Assembly (NCBI GenBank): GCA_025677815.1
Contig: JAIXMP010000033.1
Coordinates: forward strand, 310,001 to 374,000
Reading direction: 5' to 3'
DNA: 64,000 bases
Origin: Phascolomyces articulosus
Lineage: Eukaryota > Mucoromycota > Mucoromycetes > Mucorales > Lichtheimiaceae
Position 1 is the first letter of the stretch; each line of letters begins with the position of its first letter. Positions 46,094 to 56,935 of the stretch are shown here, piece after piece. The position numbers and the translations under genes are program-made. Below the pieces are notes generated by a model, which was not told the DNA's origin, did not search any database, and saw only the letters and a list, made by a program, of their open reading frames with translations.

Positions 46094-46384
46094 GGCATAA
46101 TTTTGGACAACAACCATCCCCGCTGGCTCCCTCATAAAAGGTAGTAGGTTGGAAATGGGGTTAATTAAAAAGAATTTTTTCATGAGGAATTCAGTCTCAT
46201 TCATTTTATAAAATAAAGATCCACTCTTCTGGGTTCTACCCAATACAATATATATATGAATGGTGGTTGAGAGAGAGTGTGATGATCATTGTTACTTTTT
46301 TCTCTCTTTAACCTTTTTTATTACTATTATGATGATGATTAATATTCAGATATAATAATATGAAATGCCAGGGACAGATCATCA

Positions 46385-48330
46385 TTATGGTGGAATCATG
46401 CCTTTATGAGTTGCTGCCCATTGATAATAATACAATAATGCAATTGTTGGTTGACCGACGACACAAAAGGTAATCCTAAAATTATTTTTCACTTCATCAG
46501 CTCATCTTATATCGAATCTCTGCAAAAACTTTCTTCCATTCCATTTCATTCCATATTCCATCCCATCCTATACATATCCATATCATGCCAACCAACTATT
46601 ATTCAAACTTACCAAAAGATTGTGTTTCCCAAAGCACTATCCTTTCCACGCCATTTTTCCAAAGCTCTTGTGAAAGCGATCAAGGGAATTTGTCCAAACA
46701 TACCCCAAAAGGCAAAACCAGTAATAGCATGGGTAGGGATACCGACCATGACTTCATGAAGTACAGCCGAAGCCAAAAAGACAAGCAATTGACAAATAGC
46801 AGGCGACATGCCACGTTGAACACTTGGAATATACACGTGACGCTTAAAGAAGAGATATACGGGACGATTCCAAAGTCGCCAATAGGTAGCCAAGTTACCC
46901 GAGTTCCACCAAGCAAGATAAAACGTTCTGTCACCAAATCGGAGCACTTCTGCCAACATATTCAGGAACGCATGAAACAATGCATAAAACATGAGGAGCC
47001 AAATCACCACCGCAGTAGTAGATAGTTTTAAAACGCGTTCCACAATCACCACCAAATTCTTCTCCTCGAGTGCTTGAAGTGAATTGGCCAAGGTAGGTTT
47101 GGCATATTGCTCTGTCAAGACATACATCATAACAAGACATACAATTAATTCACCTACTCGCTTGAGGAAAAAGGTCTTGCGGAAGACAGGCGATCGTGGA
47201 TAAGAAGGTTGATAACATAAGGTCGGGGCGAAAAAGAAATACATCAAGTTGCCAAGATGAATATTGTTGGGGTACCGTGCCTCTTCTTCATGATATTCAT
47301 CTGTTTTTCCGCTGATATAAAGTCGTCGAATTTCTCGGTTGACAAGAACGTATGAAATAAGTTTGAGAAATGTGATCAATGAAATGATGACTACTGCAGA
47401 GCCAACTATTATACAATTTTATATAAAGAAGAAAAGAGTAAGAATATATATAATGAATTGGATCCAACTAAAAAAAATTCCCAAATGACTTGTTCAATTT
47501 TATCCCAACAACCAACAATAAATTTTATCCCAACAAAAACAATCATCATCATCCAATCCTCATACTACTATCATCACACGGGAATAATAATAAATGGATT
47601 TCTGGAGGTGGGAAAAAAAAACTAACACACATACCTAATGGATGATAAATCTTGGTGTAAACGATATAAGAGGGGTATGAGATGAGAAAAGTCAGGTGGC
47701 TAACATGTACTGCTGATGCCAGACGTTCCAGGATTGCTACCTTGTTCCGAAAATCAGGCTTTGCGTTCCGAGCCTTTACGGCTAATTTAACCATACCATA
47801 TTCCACCAACAAAGTAATGGCTAAACAGACAGGGACACTTAACCAAGCAAGAATAAAAAGCCCATAATCTTGATAAGGAATGTAACTATGAGGTAATCGA
47901 ATAAGTAATCCATACTTCATCCAATTTTCAATGACTAGTCGAATGTTGCTAGCTCCAAGAACAAGCACTATTTTTTTTATATACAGAAAATGTCAAAAAA
48001 AAATAGTCAATATTGAAATAAAGGAGGAAAGGAGCGATCTGGATTTGTCAAAATAATATAAATCTTACTTCCAAGTCGAATGAACCCACTATAGTTCTCG
48101 GGGGGAGCTTCTTTGGAGAGAACAGAAGCTTTACTAAGTGTATGAATGGGTATCGTATGTCGGAAACCTTGGTAACTAAGACGTTTCTTTTTATCTTCTT
48201 GTTGTTTTTCTTCAGCGACAGTGGAGATTCTTCGACTAGTAATGTGGAAATCACTACGGTGTCGAATATCTGATTGATCGTCTTCACTATCCGTCACGAC
48301 CTTGACTGGTCTACGGTGTATCGTTGTCAT
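46385..48330 (-). CDS. DGAT1: diacylglycerol O-acyltransferase 1 (MBOAT family)
   Basis: Exons on the minus strand: 48,330-48,069, 47,967-47,635, 47,405-46,613 and 46,475-46,385, giving 492 aa. This ER membrane enzyme makes triacylglycerol from diacylglycerol and acyl-CoA. A charged, disordered N terminus (~90 residues) precedes multiple hydrophobic segments. Family signatures are FRKTFFLKRVGELIV, FYLAWWNSGNLATYWRLWN (the FYxDWWN block, here with Ala for the usual Asp), PVYLFFKRHVYIPSVQRG, and the catalytic histidine in SAVLHEVMVGIPTH. The terminal exon (FCVVGQPTIALLYYYQW) is easily missed because the penultimate exon reads TTTTG then GTAAGT, mimicking a stop. DGAT1 fits better than a sterol acyltransferase because of the WWN...HExMVGIPTH spacing. 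It is divergent from SDHAF4 with 332 bp between start codons. Confidence 0.92.
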
Positions 48331-48662
48331 AGTAGTAGTAGTTGTTGTTGTATGTAATTAAAAAATGATAAAAAAGAAAATAAAGAGGCAGAAAAAAAAG
48401 GAAAGTATAAAAATAAGGAAAGGAGTGTGTTATGTTGTGTGTGTGTGATATTAAATGAATGTATGAAATGAATATATGAAGATTATCAAGCGTGTTTTTT
48501 TTTACTTACCTGTTGTCTGGTAATAAAAATGGCTCGTGGAATTGGTTCGTGTTTCAAATTCAAATAGTCGTACACACACTCTATTTAAAACCTTGCAATT
48601 CAAATTTCTTATAAAGAGGGCGCTCTTTTTTTATCCTCACCACTTGTGGCAAACAATTATCC
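48331..48662. promoter_or_regulatory. shared intergenic promoter, DGAT1 and SDHAF4
   Basis: A 332-bp space between two divergent start codons must contain both promoters. It has T-rich and GT-rich tracts and a CTCTATTTAAAACC segment near 48,580 on the SDHAF4 side that could act as a TATA-like box. Confidence 0.5.
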
Positions 48663-48965
48663 ATGTCTAATTTTCATATGCTTCGTCGTAGCCCTATTCT
48701 TATCCGTGCTTATACATCGTTCAACCGACCTGGTCCAATGCCTTTGGGCAATAAAAAACAACAACAGGAAATGTTGGACTTGATTAAAAAGAAACAAGAA
48801 CAGGATTTACAATCAGAAGGAAGTCTTCATGACGATGCTATACCTCAAGTAGCTCCTGAATTTGAAGGTGATGTTAATCCTAAAACCGGTGAAGTCAATG
48901 GTCCTAAACAAGAACCTTTACGCCATGGTGATTGGAGTTTTGGTAGTCGTGTCACTGATTTTTAA
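48663..48965 (+). CDS. SDHAF4: succinate dehydrogenase assembly factor 4
   Basis: A single exon of 100 aa. The first ~22 residues are rich in R, S and hydrophobics without acids (MSNFHMLRRSPILIRAYTS), as expected for a mitochondrial targeting sequence. The C-terminal signature is DVNPKTGEVNGPKQEPLRHG followed by DWSFGSRVTDF, the hallmark of the SDHAF4/Sdh8 (DUF1674) family. The protein binds flavinated Sdh1 in the matrix, limits its auto-oxidation and promotes joining with Sdh2 in complex II. Length is typical and the gene appears intact. Confidence 0.94.
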   Translation: MSNFHMLRRSPILIRAYTSFNRPGPMPLGNKKQQQEMLDLIKKKQEQDLQSEGSLHDDAIPQVAPEFEGDVNPKTGEVNGPKQEPLRHGDWSFGSRVTDF

Positions 48966-49816
48966 GCATACATATTGATAATAATAATAATAACTCAAAT
49001 TGTACAGAATATATTGATAAATTGTTTACAAATCATAAGGGCCCCTCTCCACCTATTTAGTTTTTATATATTAAATTGATTTCCTTGCTTTTTCTGATAT
49101 TACATATATAAGCATGATTCGTCTTCATATGCAATTGTATTCCTTCTTTAAAAATGTGTTAATTTAATATATATAGTTCAATGGGCTGTTGTACAGAACG
49201 TACATAGTTACCAAAGTTTTTGTTGTTGTAGCCGTTTAATACAGCATATATCCCAGCAATAGGTGCAGGTCAAATTTCCTGTTTTGCACATGTCATTTAC
49301 ATGATTTTCAAGAATTTCATATTTCCTTATGTAATAAATCAATTATTGAATATATATATATATAGAACCCTATTAAATATACATTCATGATTTATTGAAA
49401 CAAAAACAAGTACCATATTGTTATCTATCAATCCGTATTGAGTCATAACTCAAAAAAAAATATATGCATCATGTTGCCTTGGCCCTGAAATAAAAAGAAG
49501 AGAACCATGAGAGAATTTCATTTTCATGCAGAAGCAGTAAAAAAGCATGTTTTACTGTTTCTATATTTACACCATGTTTGTTATTTTATACTCTATGGTG
49601 CGATGCTGGTTGATACGACGATAGTGATGCTATTTGATATGAAAATAACAAAGGTAGCCTAGTTTTTATAGGATGATGATCTTGTATTGGCAACAAACAA
49701 ACTAAAGACGGAGTTTTTATCCCAAAAAAGAAAGCAACCGGCTCCTCTCGCCGCTCTCCCTTTCTTTCTACATAACACTTTTCTATTTCTTTTCCAACCG
49801 AATCCGAAAACACCTA
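48966..49816. other. intergenic, no gene seen
   Basis: 3' flank of SDHAF4 and 5' flank of SPO7. Minus-strand open frames near 49,586-49,859 overlap the SPO7 upstream region and lack features. Confidence 0.5.
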
Positions 49817-50702
49817 ATGCAAGGGAGTAGTCGACAGGCATTACATGCCGACCAAGCAACTTATAGAGATTTAGTTATATTTGAGGAACGATTGCGAGGT
49901 AACATGACTCGTTTACAACGAAGGAAACGAAAATATGAAGGTATATATATAAATATATAATCATACCCCATGGCTGCTTGTAATAAGCTTTGATGTTAGA
50001 AAAGGAATTCATTCCTGAAAAAAACTTCATTCGAAGCTTACATTATATATATAAACTTATTTTTATAATATGAATATGGGATAGCTTTATTGGCAGGCAT
50101 TATTGTATTACTTGTATACTTTTTTTATGGTGTTTTTCTCGTTCCCAGCAAGGTAATATTGCTGTATTTAATGTATCTATATAGCGCTCGTCGGCATAGT
50201 GATTTGTAACTGATAATAAACCTCTCCTTCCCTTTGGTATATGTATGCAAATATAGGATTTTATTATGCATTTATTAAATACAGCAGCATTATTAGTGGC
50301 AGCAGGAAGTTTGGTGTTTATTTATCGATCAGGCATCTTTTCAGAAAAAATTGTATTTGCTGGAGAGTAAGTCTATCGCAACCCGATTGCCTGAGGAGGG
50401 AGAGGATTTGTATTTTGAAAAGAGAGACAATAGGCATCATGGTTGTTGATGTGGTAGGGATGTATAAATGGAGGTTATTTAGTAGCAATCATTAACAATG
50501 ATATTATGATTATGATAGATTTATTCCACATTGTAATCGAGCTCTTCGATCCTTCAATTTACAGTTTAACAGACGGGGTGAATCGGGTGTATTAAGTTTT
50601 TACCGAAGAATCCCATTGGAAATCCAGCAAGGCTTCGATGCTTATCGAAGGCAATATTATGCTCGAAAACGTGCTCGACAAGCAAAACAAAAAGTGACCT
50701 GA
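49817..50702 (+). CDS. SPO7: Spo7-like regulatory subunit of the Nem1-Spo7 phosphatase
   Basis: Exons 49,817-49,940, 50,085-50,152, 50,257-50,366 and 50,519-50,702 encode 161 aa. Layout: a basic N-terminal helix (YRDLVIFEERLRGNMTRL, then QRRKRKYE), two transmembrane segments (LLAGIIVLLVYFFYGVFLV and LNTAALLVAAGSLVFIY), then a conserved cytosolic tail (HCNRALRSFNLQFNRRGE, FYRRIPLEIQQGF). This is the pattern of yeast Spo7 and animal CNEP1R1/TMEM188. The complex sits in the nuclear/ER membrane and dephosphorylates the phosphatidate phosphatase Pah1/lipin, directing phosphatidate to diacylglycerol, the substrate of DGAT1 encoded nearby. It is shorter than yeast Spo7, as is usual outside yeasts. 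Confidence 0.87.
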
Positions 50703-51375
50703 TCATTTATTTGCATCCTTTTTTATTATTATTGCATTATTCACTTCGATCCTAGGAAGGGAAAAAATGGCCAACCCTTCCTCATCCATCCATCGATCCA
50801 TCACCTCACAATCTTATTATTTTTATATATCTGTTATACATTTTATCTATTTTAAAGGTTGGTAAAAAAGTGGGGAAAGGCAAGAAAAAGACATTATTCA
50901 CCTTTTGGTTTTCTAATCATGTATGGTGTTTTTTTATCTATGTATCAGTAGAGAAAGAAGAATCTTTATATTCCCCTATTTATGTACATATTTTTTTTAA
51001 TAATTCAAACGACATTTTTTCTTCCTGTAACAGCAAAAGTATTATAACGACAATGACAGTACACCAAGTACTCTGGATAGGTTATTATTTGGAAAGAGAA
51101 AAGTGGGAGAAAAAGATGAGGTAGGATGATTGTAACATGTGGAATGGAAGGAGCCCCTGTCGTTTGATTTTGTATATATTTATATATGTTCATTTAACCT
51201 AAACAACACAGCGAGCAGTATGATAAATTTATATATAATTGGATGTTGTGGTGTGTGCTGCATGGTGATGTTTTTTTTTCTTTGTTCATGTGCACAAAAA
51301 AAATACATAGTGTTAGGCATAAATGTAAAATCCAAAATAAAGCATTGGTGAAAAAAACATTGCATGTATATATGG

Positions 51376-51406
51376 TATTATTATTATTATTATTATTATT
51401 ATTTTC
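51376..51406. repeat. ATT trinucleotide microsatellite
   Basis: About ten consecutive ATT units with no surrounding gene. Confidence 0.85.
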
Positions 51407-53050
51407 CAGTTTACTATGTTATATAATAAAGTATTACGTATAAGAATGGATGGAATTGTGGTACACATGTATGATACCAACAAAGAGAGTAAGTATTTTT
51501 TTTTGTTACATATCCAATTAGGACTCTTGTTACATGCTGTTAATTATTCGCTGTAATATAGATATATGATTATTATGGGTAACAAGAGAAAAACATCGAT
51601 ACATCATTAGTTAACTTAACTTTCTATCAATGATATAGTTATAAAAATATACTTTTCTGCCCCTACGTTATCGTTGTAATATCACAGCATATTGATATAA
51701 TGTCTTTGGTATATATCCGTACTATATAAAAACCGTTTGCTAAAGCAATAAAAAATCATTGTTTGTAGTACTTCAAATTTGGGTCAATTATATTTTATCA
51801 ACATTGCCTCTGGGGTAGCATGCTGTTATACGCATTATATAAATTTACAGTAATAATAAGTTGTATATCAGCAACAAAATTCCCTGGGCAACCAGCGGGA
51901 GATAAAGGTGAAGATAGTTAGAAAACAGCATATTTGTAAGTTAATTGTCAAAATGTTCAAAGGAGCACCATTGCATTGATTGTTGCAGTGCGACAGAAGA
52001 AAGAATAAATAATAATTATGTGGTGGAGTTACTCTCATATATTCCAAGTGCAAGTATATGCATTACGAGTTACTTATCATCTACACTAGTGTACCTCTTC
52101 GTCAAAAGGGAAGACAGGGTTGTCAGTTAATCATGTATAATATTCTTTTAAAGTATAGTAGCAAAATGATTAGTTACTAGTTATATACCTAGAGATAGAG
52201 GCCAATAATTTAATTTTCCGTCTTGTTGCTTTTTATAAGTTCATTAATACGTACAATTAACAATGAACGATTCTGGGTCAATATTTTTTAAACGGTTCCA
52301 AGAAGTTGGTGACAAGTTGTTGCCCTTAAACTCTCCTTGATATTAGGGACAAAGACAGATAGTAGCACATGATCAACGGCCGCAGCAACCATCCAGAACT
52401 GATCCAACACCTCTCAACAAAGTTTTTTTCTCCAAAGAGACCAAATGTTCATAATACATTGCATTCAAATGATTGCTGTTATTGTAATATGAAAGAGAAT
52501 ATGGATCGTCATAATCAACAACTGTTACCCAACAATATTCTTGGTATTGTCACGGTTACGGATTCGTCTTTAAATTCAAAACAGGAATTTGCGGACATTA
52601 TTGCTTCAAGAGTTTCAGACAAGGATGGATAAAAATATTTTATTTGTAGTATGAATAAGAAAAGCAGATATAATAAAGGAACAAAGAAAGATGAATCAAG
52701 TAGAAGTCAAATAAACAGACATAATTTAACTCTTGTAAAAACGATGTAGAATTATTGTATATTATATGGCAATAAAGATAATGAGTTTTATCTAAGCAAC
52801 CTATATGAAACAGTGCCATTTCAAATATTTTATAAAATAGAAAAGTGTCAGATAAGAAGAACAAATGGGAAAGGAGGGACAGATAGTAAATGCAAGTTTG
52901 TTTAATCACTTTTTATAATTCATGGTTCAACATTTGTGTAGTAAACCAATATATAGATCAAGATTAACCTGTCGAAAATATTTGATGAAATTCGGCGACA
53001 TTCATGCAGTCGAAAATTAAGTTAGACTGGTATGTAATTTTGATTGTAAC

Positions 53051-53088
53051 ATATATATATATGTATGTGTGTGTGTGTGTGTGTGTGT
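53051..53088. repeat. AT then GT dinucleotide microsatellite
   Basis: A run of AT units passes into at least eleven GT units. Confidence 0.85.
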
Positions 53089-53195
53089 GGTTATTTAGTA
53101 TATTTCTTGCAAATAAAAAAATATATAACAGTACTATGTAGGTGCTAAATTGGAGGATCAATTTACAAAGCATTAGTATAAATATTTATTATTTT

Positions 53196-53553
53196 CAGTG
53201 GGCCTTCGTTTTTTGCAATCGCGAAAATTGCACGTTCACGCGTTCAGCAACTTTTTGTATGGATATCCCACCAAGCACTTAATAAAATCGCGAATTGTAA
53301 AACTGACACAAGGATTTGGCGTATTTCATCCAATCCGGGGCAATCGACTATATATATACTAACTAATAAACTATAATGTATAGATAAAAATATATGTCTA
53401 CTAATTGAACAAATCTACCAAGCTAAAATATGAGTTGCATCTAAACAGGGCATCATACATGGCTTATTATATAGTCCCCTCTTTTGTAATCTCTTGCCTT
53501 CCACAACTTTTTTTTTACGAAAATCTCATATTGTAAAAAGTAGGGATTCACTG
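53196..53553. mobile_element. MITE-like element, CAGTG ends
   Basis: The left end CAGTGGGCCTTCGTTTTTTG and the inverse right end CAGTGAATCCCTACTTTTTA are an imperfect terminal inverted repeat 358 bp apart. The interior has further inverted words (GCGAAAATTGC, AATCGCGAATTG). No coding capacity. The ends resemble the two elements at 26.7 and 27.1 kb. Confidence 0.45.
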
Positions 53554-56500
53554 TAGACGCATGCATAAGATCAAGATTAATTACAATAGTGTCACGTAAA
53601 ACGTGGTAAACATTTTGATTATAAAACACATTCTTCCACATTCATTTATATTTCCAATCTATCCTCATTTACTGTTATTGTGCAATACTGTCACCGCCTT
53701 TTTTTTAACTGTAAACAAATCAAGCGTTTCTGCAGAACACCTCAAATCATTTGGTGGCGTTTTTTTTCAATAACCTGCGCTTAGTGACGAGTATATTATT
53801 ACATCTCTCTCTTACTTCCTTATTATAAAATGTACTAGATTGTGGTTTTTTTTGTAGGTGATGGATTGACGAAGAGAGAGGTGCAATTGCATTTATGTGT
53901 GTGTATATTTTTTGGTATTTTTTTTAAAATGGGCATAAAGAATCGTCATTGCTTTTATTCCGGTGATTGTAGAATTAACAAAATCCTTTCCTAACAATAA
54001 ATTGGCGCAACGAAGAAATTCATGCATAGATCCCAATTTTTTTTTGCCTGCCATTAAGTATATATAAATATGCACGAACATGGATTATTCAGATATATCC
54101 CTTGGTTCTTTTTATCAAATAGCTGGTACGTATGGACAGAAGCACAGTAAAAATGAAACAGAGAGTACCATTTATTGATCATCTGGCTTCTTCAACCGCT
54201 TAATAAATGCTGTCAAAGAAAATCGTTTTACTACAGAGCAACTGCTGCGCTGTATAATATTTCGAAAACTATCATGATGACACAAAACTAAATTGAATGA
54301 ATCAAGGTTTTGGTGCTTTACTATTATATAACAGATAACCCTATATGAATTGAGGCGCCTTGTTGCCAAGAAGACAGAGGCAACAATTAATAGTATATAA
54401 ATAGAAAATTGCAAATGTTTGGTAACGAGGAGGCTGAGTAATAAATTAATATATAAAAGTGATGTATAGAAAAAAATACTTCATATGTACGAATAATAAA
54501 AAACACGAAACAATGAGAGTGTCTATATAAATTTAGTGGAGAAGCACACATTTAGCTTTATTTTTATAAAATGACTGGTTTGTAAGGTTTACTAAAATAT
54601 CATTTTTAGCATGAACTGTAATTTTCTGTACCATTCGTAAACAATAACAATAATAGCAAATATAATAATAATAACTGATCATTCTATTCTCGACGTGGCT
54701 GAGGGAAAAGGAGGTAGCTCTAATTTTTATTTAATTAAAAAAAAAAGAGTAACATGTAGCCATCCGATTTGAATTTTACACTAAACATTCCTGTCAAACG
54801 CGATTGACTAAACTATACCATATATACATTCTTTGGCATCCAGTTGCTAATCTTGGAAATATTTACCTTTAATTCCTCCTTCATTTATACCACCCATTTC
54901 TTATTAATAATGTTCATTCGGTATATAGATGAAATAATAATAATATTATATGCATTATACGTAATAATGACGCTAATTCTATGTAATACACTCTAAAAGC
55001 AAGATATGGAATTATAGGAATTGCTTCAATTAATATATGATTATGGTAGCGTAGACGTATAGCTTCTAGCAGAGGAACTTTATATATTTTTAATTAATAA
55101 ATAATGCGTCAAGTAAACTAATTCATACCCAAGATGGTGTAGATATATTCAATGGATATATAATAAAGGTTTGGCAGTTATTATGCATATCATCACCCTT
55201 TTTTTTTTGTATATGTTTGTTAAATACCATGATGACACATCGATGAGTCAGCCACGTATCATCACCACCTTTTATGGATCATTTCCAGTGAGTGTTTTTA
55301 TTATCATTCTTCTTTCACAAGTTGTCGTGCTATACTATTAAAACAGCACGTGGTGGCGTTTTTTAGCTTTATCATGGTGTTATATCGAGACAGTATGTAA
55401 CTCTTAATTCTTGTACTGTACAACGCGTGAAATAGAATACTTTCATTTTTGTAATGCATTGTTTTTTTAGTAAAAAATGGAATTATTATTGCATATATAA
55501 AAATGATATATCACCACATGTAAAAAAGACCAATAGCCGTTCACTAAATTCGTCAAATATTGTATGTATCTTGAACGTTCCATTTTGCGGCGCACCTCCT
55601 CATCATTCTTCTTCTATAGCACCAACATCGTCGTCTATGAATCCGTTTTCACGGTAATGATGGTTGCACACACACACAAAAAAGCGTCATGTAACACAAA
55701 CACACCATTTAGTGTGTCGGTAGATAAAACATTTATGGTATCATCTCCAAGTGCTGTTTTTCTTCTGATGATGTGATGTTGAATACTGCGCAAAAAAATA
55801 AAAGAACATTTCATGACGCGTCTTCTTTTTTATCACGCAGCAATATAAGCCTTGTTCTTGGCAAAAGAAGAATTATCGGCCTGTCAATGGTAAGATGAAG
55901 GTTTGTCATACCCATTGGTATGAGTGGGTGGGCTTTGCGAGTGTCGTTCAAATAATAAAGAAGAAGAGGGGAGACTAAACCAATTCAGTCAAGATGGGAT
56001 TTGACTCGTAACATTTGTGTGATGGTTTGTCATCCCATCATGTATTTTTGGCCATTATCCCCTTCACCACTTTTTTTAATACAAACACACAAATAGCAAA
56101 ACAGGACAGTGGCGTTCATGATTCAAAGTAAAAAGGAACATATTTTACATTTAAAAAGAGGATGACCGTGCCACAACATAATAATGAACAATAATAATAA
56201 CAACAAATGCGATGCAGATGCATAAAAATATGTAGTATATTCCGAACAATCTCATGATTTCTTTGTTGCTATATCATTATTGACCGAGGATTAAAAGGAG
56301 GAACCAGGAATATGTTAGGATTCCTTATTCTTGGCACCCTTTGTTCATCGACCACATCATCATCATCATCATCCATCTGTCCCCTTCTAGCCATTTTTGT
56401 TGGTTAAAAAAACTATAATTTTTGTATACTTTTTTATATTTATATATATTAAACTTGAGTGAATCTTGCTTCTTTCCCCCAACAAGAATGGCTATGATAT

Positions 56501-56935
56501 TGCGATTAAGGACACGGTAACTACAAAATAAAATAATGACCATATTTGGCACGGAAAATTGAAAAGGGCTTTTGTGGATTTTATAGTGATTGTCTGCTTG
56601 AAAGTAGTATTATATAAAATGTTATGTGTGACACTCTTGAAGGTGGTTGATGATGGAGAGGAAGCAAGAAGCATATTTAAATAAATTATTATCGTAGCAC
56701 ATGACTGTTTAAAGTTTTTTTTTTTTAAATGCACGCTCAGCCTGATGCGTCGGATTGGGATTTTCTTGGTGCCTGTTTCCCTTTTTTTTTTTCTCACTTG
56801 TTTTATCACTTTTATATATAAACCCATTCATATTGCTTATCCTTTTTCTCTCTTTCTCTTTTCTATTATAATATTCTTATTCGTATCATCTATATCTATT
56901 TATATATATAATAATATCAACAACATATAATAATA
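53554..56935. other. gene-poor region
   Basis: About 3.4 kb of AT-rich DNA with only short, low-complexity open frames. The final part should include the promoter of the membrane-protein gene, with pyrimidine-rich tracts at 56,780-56,870. Confidence 0.45.

Larger units (their letters stand above)
45651..46384. other. promoter region of acyl-CoA oxidase 2 and 3' flank of DGAT1
   Basis: No gene. Contains the palindrome at 45,822-45,837 and the conserved words at 46,040-46,093 that match the upstream region of copy 1. Confidence 0.5.
50703..53195. other. gene-poor region
   Basis: No confident gene in 2.5 kb. An ATT trinucleotide run is at 51,376-51,406 and an AT/GT microsatellite at 53,051-53,088. 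A plus-strand open frame at 52,369-52,632 (HPELIQHLSTKFFSPKRPNV...) is somewhat balanced but has no recognisable domain. Confidence 0.4.

Noticed and set aside
52369..52632. 87-codon open frame in gene-poor DNA
   Set aside because: No domain, no splice partner and no paralogue in the window; kept only as a remark.
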